From the NCBI RefSeq assembly GCF_002799245.1, contig NZ_NEQV01000007.1, positions 208,355 to 272,354 of the forward strand: a stretch of 64,000 nt of DNA. Reading direction: 5' to 3'. The DNA comes from Stenotrophomonas maltophilia. GTDB lineage: Bacteria; Pseudomonadota; Gammaproteobacteria; Xanthomonadales; Xanthomonadaceae. Below the pieces are notes generated by a model that worked only from the letters and a program-made list of their open reading frames with translations, was not told where the DNA came from and did not search any database. Shown here piece by piece: positions 59,013-64,000 of this stretch. The translations under genes and the position numbers were made by a program. Every line of letters begins with the position of its first letter. The first letter of the stretch is position 1.

Positions 59013-59061
59013 CAGCTTTTGTGACGTACTATCCCGCCTCTGGACGCCCTGACCGCACGCA

Positions 59062-59706
59062 ATGACGCCGAAATCCGCCCTCGCCCCGACCACCGAAGAT
59101 CCCGCTGCCGCCCATGCCGAGGCCCAGCGCCGGCGCATCCTCGATGCCGCCCAGAAGTGCTTCATCACCCGCGGCTTCCATGCCGGTTCCATCGGCGAAA
59201 TCGCCGCCGAGGCCGAGATCAGCCAGGGGCTGATGTACCGCTATTTCGCCAACAAGCGCGCCTTGATCCTGGCCCTGATCGAGCGCCAGCTGCGCCACGA
59301 CCAGGCTTCGATCAGCGCGATGCCGGCGGCATCCGATCTGGTCGACGGGCTGTTGGAGTGCTACCAGCAATGGGCGCGCGGCGAAGTGCTGCCGATCCAC
59401 GGCAATGCCATCGCCAGCGTGGCGCTGTACGCGGAAATCAACGCCGAAGCACACCGCGACCCGGTGCTGGCGCAGGTGCTGCGCACGCACGACCAACAGA
59501 CCAGCAACGCGATCCATGCCTGGCTGCGCCAGCGCGACATGGGCCTGGGCAGGCCGGTCGACGAGGAGCGCATCGCCGCGCGCACCCTGCTGCTGCGGCT
59601 GCTGGTGGAGGGCCTGGCCATGCGCGCGGTGCGCGACCCGGATCTTCCGCCGGCCCGGGTACGTACCCTGCTGGCCGATGCCATTGGGCGGGTGATGGCC
59701 GATTGA
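59062..59706 (+). CDS. TetR-family transcriptional repressor
   Basis: A 214-residue regulator. The N-terminal helix-turn-helix is typical (RRRILDAAQKCFITRGFHAG; IGEIAAEAEISQGLMYRYFA, residues ~23-70). The C-terminal ligand domain is of no specific subgroup. It is divergent from the TonB receptor gene, with the palindrome at 58995-59012 between them. Confidence 0.9.
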   Translation: MTPKSALAPTTEDPAAAHAEAQRRRILDAAQKCFITRGFHAGSIGEIAAEAEISQGLMYRYFANKRALILALIERQLRHDQASISAMPAASDLVDGLLECYQQWARGEVLPIHGNAIASVALYAEINAEAHRDPVLAQVLRTHDQQTSNAIHAWLRQRDMGLGRPVDEERIAARTLLLRLLVEGLAMRAVRDPDLPPARVRTLLADAIGRVMAD

Positions 59707-59778
59707 GGCGCGCCATCACGCCGTCTCCCGCCCTGCCGGTTCGATACTCGCGCGGTCCCACCTGCCGAGGATCCTGCG

Positions 59779-60360
59779 ATGGCTGCCGCGCTTGCCCGTA
59801 CCTGCCTGGCCGCGCTGTGCTGCCTGGCCCTGCCTGCCCTGGCCCAGGACGCCTCGCTCGGCTTCGGCCAACAGGCCACCCGCACCGACCAGGCCACACA
59901 ATCGAGCAGCACCCAGACCCGGAACAGTGGCTCGATGACCACGCAGACCACCACCAGCGGAACCTCGCAGTCCGAGTCTCGCAGCGAAAGCAAAGGCATC
60001 GACGTGGGCTTCGGTTTTCACGACAACGACGACTGGGGCCATGACCGTCGGCACGGCGGCCGCGATGTGCGCGACAGCGATCTGGTCGGCAGCTGGACAC
60101 TGGGCCAGGAGAATGGCAGCAACTGCACCATCGAGCTGAAGAACACGGCGTGGTTCGGCGGCTATAGTGCCTATGTGCCTGCCGGTTGCCCGGATGGCTT
60201 CTTCTCCGCCAACCGCTGGGTGCTGTCGGGCAACCAGCTGCTGCTGACCGATACCAGCAACACCGTATTCGGGCGCTTCCGCGCATCCGGAGGCGGGCGT
60301 TGGACCGGCTACCGTGAATCGGATGGGGCACGCCTGTATCTCAATCCCAAGGAGCGTTGA
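59779..60360 (+). CDS. AprI/Inh-family metalloprotease inhibitor
   Basis: A 193-residue exported protein; signal peptide ends ALA (residue ~22). A Ser/Thr/Gln-rich linker (SSSTQTRNSGSMTTQTTTSG) and an Asp/His-rich stretch (FHDNDDWGHDRRHGGRD) precede a C-terminal inhibitor domain of ~95 residues (DLVGSWTLGQENGSNCTIEL ... GRFRASGGGRWTGYRESDG) with the conserved disulfide cysteines. These periplasmic inhibitors protect the cell from its own secreted serralysin-type metalloproteases. No protease of that type is in the window; an M23 peptidase follows at once. Confidence 0.83.
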   Translation: MAAALARTCLAALCCLALPALAQDASLGFGQQATRTDQATQSSSTQTRNSGSMTTQTTTSGTSQSESRSESKGIDVGFGFHDNDDWGHDRRHGGRDVRDSDLVGSWTLGQENGSNCTIELKNTAWFGGYSAYVPAGCPDGFFSANRWVLSGNQLLLTDTSNTVFGRFRASGGGRWTGYRESDGARLYLNPKER

Positions 60361-60361
60361 A

Positions 60362-61546
60362 GTGCCCTCTCCACGCAACCCGCTTGGCATCGGCCCCTGG
60401 CTGCTGCTGGCTGCACTGCTGCCCGGCGCGCTGGTCAGCGCCGCCACCGTTGCAACGCCGCCGTTGGCACCTGTCGAAGCGCGCATACCGTTCGCACCTG
60501 CACCGTTCACCGGCAGTGACGGCGCACGCCATCTTGCCTACGAACTGCACATCAGCAATTTCTATGGCGACACCGGCACGCTGGTTCCGCAGCGGCTGCA
60601 GGTGCTCGCCGACACCTCAGACGCACCGCTGTTGAACCTGGATGGCGCGGCGCTGTCCGCGTGGGCTCGCCCCGCCGCTGCCGAGGGCGCGCCGCCGTCC
60701 ATCGCTGCCGGCAAGCGCCTGGTCCTGTTCCTCTGGCTGACGCTGCCCGCTGATGCACCGATCCCCCTTGTGCTCCGCCACCACATCGATTTCGCCACGG
60801 AAAAAGCCGGAATCACCACGCTTGATGGCACCCCGGTCAACGTCGGCACCCAGCCGCTGCCGGTGCTCGGGCCACCGCTGCGCGGCGGCCGCTGGCTGGC
60901 CCATGAGGGCCCGGGCGCCGCGCAGTCGCACCATTGGGGAAGCCTGGTGGCGGTGAACGGTGCGCTGACCATCCCGCAGCGGTTCGCGCTCGATCTGGTC
61001 GGCGTGGATGCACAGGGCCGTGCGGTGCATGCCGCTCCCGCGCACCTGCAGGACACGCGCCACCAGGATTGGGTGGGCTATGCCGCACCGGTACTGGCCG
61101 TGGCCGACGGTGTGGTCCGCGATGTCCGCGACGGCGAGCCGGAGCATCGCCCCCTGACCCCACAGCCCGAGCCAGCCTCGCTGACCAGCCACGGCCTGTT
61201 CGGCAATTATGTGGTGCTGGAGATTTCGCCGGGGGTATTCGCCAGCTACGCCCATCTGCGCAAGGGCAGCATCAAGGTGAAGCCCGGCCAGCGCGTGCAG
61301 CGCGGCCAGGTGCTGGGAGCGCTCGGCCAGTCGGGCAACTCCGCAGCGCCGCATCTGCATTTCCAGCTGTCCAACGGCGTCCGCTTCGAAGGCTCGGAGG
61401 GCATCCCCTACGTCTTCGATCAGTTCCAGTATTTCGGCCCCGAAACCGAGGCGCAGCTGTTCGGCCAGGGAGAGTCTTGGACGGCCCCGCCCGCACAGCT
61501 TCGCCAGCAAGAACTGCCACTCAACGATGTTGTGATCGGTTTCTGA
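60362..61546 (+). CDS. secreted M23 family metallopeptidase
   Basis: A 394-residue exported protein starting at GTG 60362, with AAGGAG 7 nt upstream (overlapping the end of the inhibitor gene). Signal peptide to residue ~28. The LytM/M23 domain is C-terminal: FALDLVGVD (metal-ligand Asp), NYVVLEISPGVFASYAHLRK, GQRVQRGQVLGALGQSGNSA and the HLHF motif near residue 330. The N-terminal ~170 residues are a beta-rich domain of no known family. It probably cleaves peptidoglycan cross-bridges or a peptide substrate. The pairing with an inhibitor gene, with 1 bp between them, is notable. Confidence 0.85.
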   Translation: MPSPRNPLGIGPWLLLAALLPGALVSAATVATPPLAPVEARIPFAPAPFTGSDGARHLAYELHISNFYGDTGTLVPQRLQVLADTSDAPLLNLDGAALSAWARPAAAEGAPPSIAAGKRLVLFLWLTLPADAPIPLVLRHHIDFATEKAGITTLDGTPVNVGTQPLPVLGPPLRGGRWLAHEGPGAAQSHHWGSLVAVNGALTIPQRFALDLVGVDAQGRAVHAAPAHLQDTRHQDWVGYAAPVLAVADGVVRDVRDGEPEHRPLTPQPEPASLTSHGLFGNYVVLEISPGVFASYAHLRKGSIKVKPGQRVQRGQVLGALGQSGNSAAPHLHFQLSNGVRFEGSEGIPYVFDQFQYFGPETEAQLFGQGESWTAPPAQLRQQELPLNDVVIGF

Positions 61547-61746
61547 AAACCGCCGCACACAGCTGCGTGGGCGGTGCGCGACCCCGATCCGGCAACGCCC
61601 GCGATCGGCAATGTGTGAGTCCGATCACAGGGCCGGCCAGGACTCACACCCGCATCACCCTTCCGTGGCGATAGATAACACCTGCTGGTGTAGCGTGACG
61701 CCGACGCCAGCCGTTACTGCCCTCGCCCCCAGCCACGCCACGCGCC

Positions 61747-63456
61747 ATGGACGAAGCCGACCGACTGCTTGAAATCGACAGACTCAGCCTGCTCGATACA
61801 CCGCCCGAGCCGGTGTTCGATGCGATCGTCGCCGCGGCCCGCGCAGCGACCGGCATGACCATGGCGCTGATCTCGGTCGTGGCCGACGAGCGCCAGTGGT
61901 TCAAGGCCAACATCGGTCTGGAGGGCGTCAGCGAGACGGCCCGCGAGATCTCGTTCTGCACCCATGCGATCCGCCAGGACGAACTTTTCGAGATTCCCGA
62001 TGCACGCCAGGACCCTCGTTTTTCCACCAATCCGCTGGTGACCGGCGGCCCGCGCATCCGCCACTACGCCGGCATCTCGCTGGGCTCGGCGCATGGCGCG
62101 CGCATCGGAACGCTGTGCCTGCTCGATGCCATGCCGGGCGTGCTGTCGCCATCGCAGCGCGAGCTGATGGTGCACCTGGCCCGGGTCACTACCCAGGTGC
62201 TGGAACAGCGCAGCACGCTGCTGGCACAGGTCGGCCAGGCCAAGGCACTGCATCGTGAGCTGAAGCGCAGCGAGGATTTCCTGGAGCGCACCAATCGCGC
62301 CGCACGCGTCGGCGGCTGGGAGCTGGACCTGGTCAGCAACGAGGTGCGCTGGACACGCGAGACCAAGCTGATCCACGGCGTGCGTGCCAATTACCAGCCC
62401 ACGCTGGAAACGGCCCTGTCGTTCTATCGCGAGGACAGCCGGAGCATCATCCGCACGGCCGTGCAGCGCTGCATCGACGAGGGCGCCTCCTGGGAGGTGC
62501 AGCTGCCGATGACCACGGCCGACGGGCGCAGCATCTGGACCCGCGTCGTCGGCGGCCGCCAGCAGGTGGATGGCCATCCGCGCCTGGTGGGTGCGATCCA
62601 GGACATCACCGAAGAGCGCGCCGCACTGGATGCGCTGGAGGCGAGCGAGACACGCTACCGGCGGCTGTTCCATTACAGCCTGGGCCTGATCTGCACGCAT
62701 ACGCTGGAAGGCGTGCTGACATCGGTGAACCCGGCGGCCGTGCAGTCGCTGGGTTTCGATGAGGGCCAGATGATCGGGCGCAGCCTGTGTGACCTGATGC
62801 CACCGGAGAAGCATGCCGCCTTCAAGGCATATCTCGCACGCATCACGGTCAACCACACCGATGCCGGCGTGATCGAACTCATCGCCGCCGATGGCACCCG
62901 CCACTTCTGGGCGTATCACAACGTGCTCGACGGCGAGGCCAATCCTCCCTATGTGCTGGGCCATGCGCAGGACGTAACGGCGCTGCGCATGCAGGAACAG
63001 CAACTTCGCGAGATGTCGTTCAAGGACCCCCTCACCCAGAGCTACAACCGCCGCTTCCTGCCCCGCCTGGACGAACTGGGCGACCAGGCATGGGCCTGCC
63101 TGATGTTCGATCTCGATCATTTCAAGCAGATCAACGACACCCAGGGTCATGCGCGTGGCGACACCGTGCTGGCAGAGTTCGCCGCATTCCTGCGCGCTCC
63201 GCTGGGTACCGCGGAACATGTGGTGCGGATGGGCGGCGACGAGTTCATGGTGGTGCTGACCGCGCCGGCGCCGGGCCGGTTGGCCACGCTGGAGCAGTGG
63301 TATGTCCAGCAGGCCGGGCGGTCACCCACGCCGTTCTCGCTGGGTGCGACCCACCATGCGCCGGGCGAGTCGGTGGCCGACACCCTCCAGCGTGCCGACA
63401 GCCGGCTGTACCGCGAACGCGCACGCGTGCGCACGCATCCGCGGCCGGCATCCTGA
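61747..63456 (+). CDS. GAF-PAS-PAS-GGDEF diguanylate cyclase
   Basis: A 569-residue cytoplasmic sensor (no membrane segment). Domains in order: GAF (~20-160, RLSLLDTPPEPVFDAIVAAA ... AHGARIGTLCLLD), PAS (~180-290, ending QDITEERAALDALEASETRY), PAS (~295-410, ending HAQDVTALRMQEQQLREMSF) and GGDEF (~410-565). The active site is intact (GGDEF at 496-500; FDLDHFKQINDTQGHARGD), so it should make c-di-GMP. No RxxD inhibitory site precedes it. It could influence the biofilm-type genes elsewhere in the window; that link is speculation. Confidence 0.9.
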   Translation: MDEADRLLEIDRLSLLDTPPEPVFDAIVAAARAATGMTMALISVVADERQWFKANIGLEGVSETAREISFCTHAIRQDELFEIPDARQDPRFSTNPLVTGGPRIRHYAGISLGSAHGARIGTLCLLDAMPGVLSPSQRELMVHLARVTTQVLEQRSTLLAQVGQAKALHRELKRSEDFLERTNRAARVGGWELDLVSNEVRWTRETKLIHGVRANYQPTLETALSFYREDSRSIIRTAVQRCIDEGASWEVQLPMTTADGRSIWTRVVGGRQQVDGHPRLVGAIQDITEERAALDALEASETRYRRLFHYSLGLICTHTLEGVLTSVNPAAVQSLGFDEGQMIGRSLCDLMPPEKHAAFKAYLARITVNHTDAGVIELIAADGTRHFWAYHNVLDGEANPPYVLGHAQDVTALRMQEQQLREMSFKDPLTQSYNRRFLPRLDELGDQAWACLMFDLDHFKQINDTQGHARGDTVLAEFAAFLRAPLGTAEHVVRMGGDEFMVVLTAPAPGRLATLEQWYVQQAGRSPTPFSLGATHHAPGESVADTLQRADSRLYRERARVRTHPRPAS

Positions 63457-63460
63457 GGCT

Positions 63461-63885
63461 GCCCGTGTAGAGCCGAGCCCATGCTCGGCTTGCTGCGCGC
63501 AGCGCGGGTTCATGGTGGACTGAACGGAGAGCAGCCGAGCATGGCTCGGCTCTACAGGTGCGGCAGCGAGCATGGCCCTACTCCGCCGCCACTGCCCGTG
63601 TAGAGCCGAGCCCATGCTCGGCTTGCTGCGCGCAGCGCAGGGTTCATGGTGGACCGACCGGAGAGCAGCCGAGCATGGGCTCGGCTCTACAGGTGCGGCA
63701 GCGAGCATGGCCCTACTCCGCCGCCACTGCCCGTGTAGAGCCGAGCCCATGCTCGGCTTGCTGCGCGCCGCGCGGGGTTCATGGTGGACCGACCGGAGAG
63801 CAGCCGAGCATGGGCTCGGCTCTACAGGTACGACAGCGAGCGTGGCCCTGCTCCGCCGCCACTGCCCGTGTAGAGCCGAGATCCT
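63461..63885. repeat. tandem array of paired SMAG repeats
   Basis: Three full units of 133-135 bp start at 63461, 63594 and 63729, and a fourth begins at 63864. Each holds a plus-strand GTAGAGCCGAGCCCATGCTC palindrome and a minus-strand partner (GTAGAGCCGAGC...), with a conserved spacer. The fourth copy is cut after GTAGAGCCGAG, where IS sequence begins. Seen directly. SMAG arrays like this are transcribed as stem-loops and attract insertion sequences. Confidence 0.85.
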
Positions 63886-64000
63886 ATGTTCGAGATCAAG
63901 CCTGCTGGAAGCAGGCTTGACCCACTTTCAGCATGGTCGGATCGAACTCCCGGCCGCTCTTGAAGACGCCCCAGGCAATCCTGGCCAGCTTTCTGGCCAG
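63886..64000 (-). mobile_element. IS110-family insertion sequence, partial
   Basis: Right end of an element of which only the transposase tail is in the window. Its boundary is set by the point where SMAG unit 4 stops matching units 1-3. Full extent lies outside the window. Confidence 0.65.
63896..64000 (-). CDS. IS110-family transposase, C-terminal end (cut by window edge)
   Basis: Thirty-four residues are visible: LARKLARIAWGVFKSGREFD then PTMLKVGQACFQQA and a stop. The RKLARIAW-V---G--FDP pattern closes IS110/IS1111 transposases. The element abuts a broken SMAG copy (junction about 63881-63886), which fits the habit of this family to insert in REP palindromes without making direct repeats. 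A hairpin (AAGCCTGC-TGGAA-GCAGGCTT, 63898-63918) overlaps its last codons and may end transcription. Confidence 0.75.
   Translation of the reverse strand: MARKLARIAWGVFKSGREFDPTMLKVGQACFQQA

Noticed and set aside
1..64000. tRNA, rRNA, CRISPR arrays and known riboswitches
   Set aside because: No cloverleaf with CCA-end pattern, no rRNA-like sequence, no short spaced direct repeats and no recognised riboswitch core were seen when reading the intergenic regions; weak ones could be missed without a covariance search.

Overview
The window is chromosomal DNA of a high-GC gammaproteobacterium, most likely a member of the Stenotrophomonas maltophilia complex. Three things suggest this: the codon use and GC content; many GTAG-headed palindromes of the SMAG (Stenotrophomonas REP) type near 11.5, 55.7 and 63.5 kb; and gene content typical of Xanthomonadaceae. 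No rRNA, tRNA, CRISPR array or prophage was seen. The genus call is inference from these marks, not from a database search.

0-11.4 kb is a surface-attachment region, all on the minus strand. It holds the start of a membrane sensor cut by the window edge, a giant trimeric autotransporter adhesin with internal tandem duplications, and a chaperone-usher fimbria cluster (two pilins, chaperone, usher, tip adhesin, second chaperone). The same unusual ~21-nt motif lies about 75-125 nt upstream of four of these genes, suggesting one regulator for the set.

11.7-15.5 kb holds a C-terminally truncated LysR gene, two small membrane proteins and a KAP-type P-loop NTPase. 15.6-20.2 kb is a methionine locus: a MetR-like LysR and an MTHFR-like gene on one strand, and a flavin reductase, DUF1852 (MesX) and the core methionine synthase MesD on the other. 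20-38.3 kb is mixed: a Cho-type GIY-YIG nuclease, an AraC regulator next to an AT-rich pair of unrecognised secretable or membrane-active-looking proteins, an S12 hydrolase, a trypsin-like protease, an Excalibur protein, a NUDIX gene followed by a nucleotidyltransferase-like protein, a CocE-like hydrolase, a secreted nuclease, a HAD phosphatase, a glyoxalase-fold protein and an AraC regulator.

38.4-51.5 kb is the most striking part. A sigma-54 activator faces a well-formed -24/-12 promoter that starts a Fap-like functional-amyloid operon: a small secreted protein, repeat proteins, a C39 peptidase-like FapD, and a coiled-coil outer-membrane barrel like FapF. On the same strand follows an R-body (reb) cluster with seven RebB-like genes and two unrecognised conserved-looking genes. 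A convergent regulator closes it, combining a degenerate sigma-54-activator ATPase domain with an AraC DNA-binding domain. Placing an extracellular amyloid system and an intracellular R-body system together between two such regulators suggests a combined programme.

51.9-64 kb contains a beta-hydroxyacid dehydrogenase, an SPFH-SHOCT / zinc-ribbon / small membrane protein operon, a secreted tyrosine phosphatase behind a TonB-dependent receptor that faces a TetR gene across a palindromic operator, a protease inhibitor with an M23 peptidase, a GAF-PAS-PAS-GGDEF diguanylate cyclase, a tandem SMAG array, and the end of an IS110-type transposase inserted in that array. Most of the numerous long open frames antisense to these genes are GC-driven shadows and were left out.
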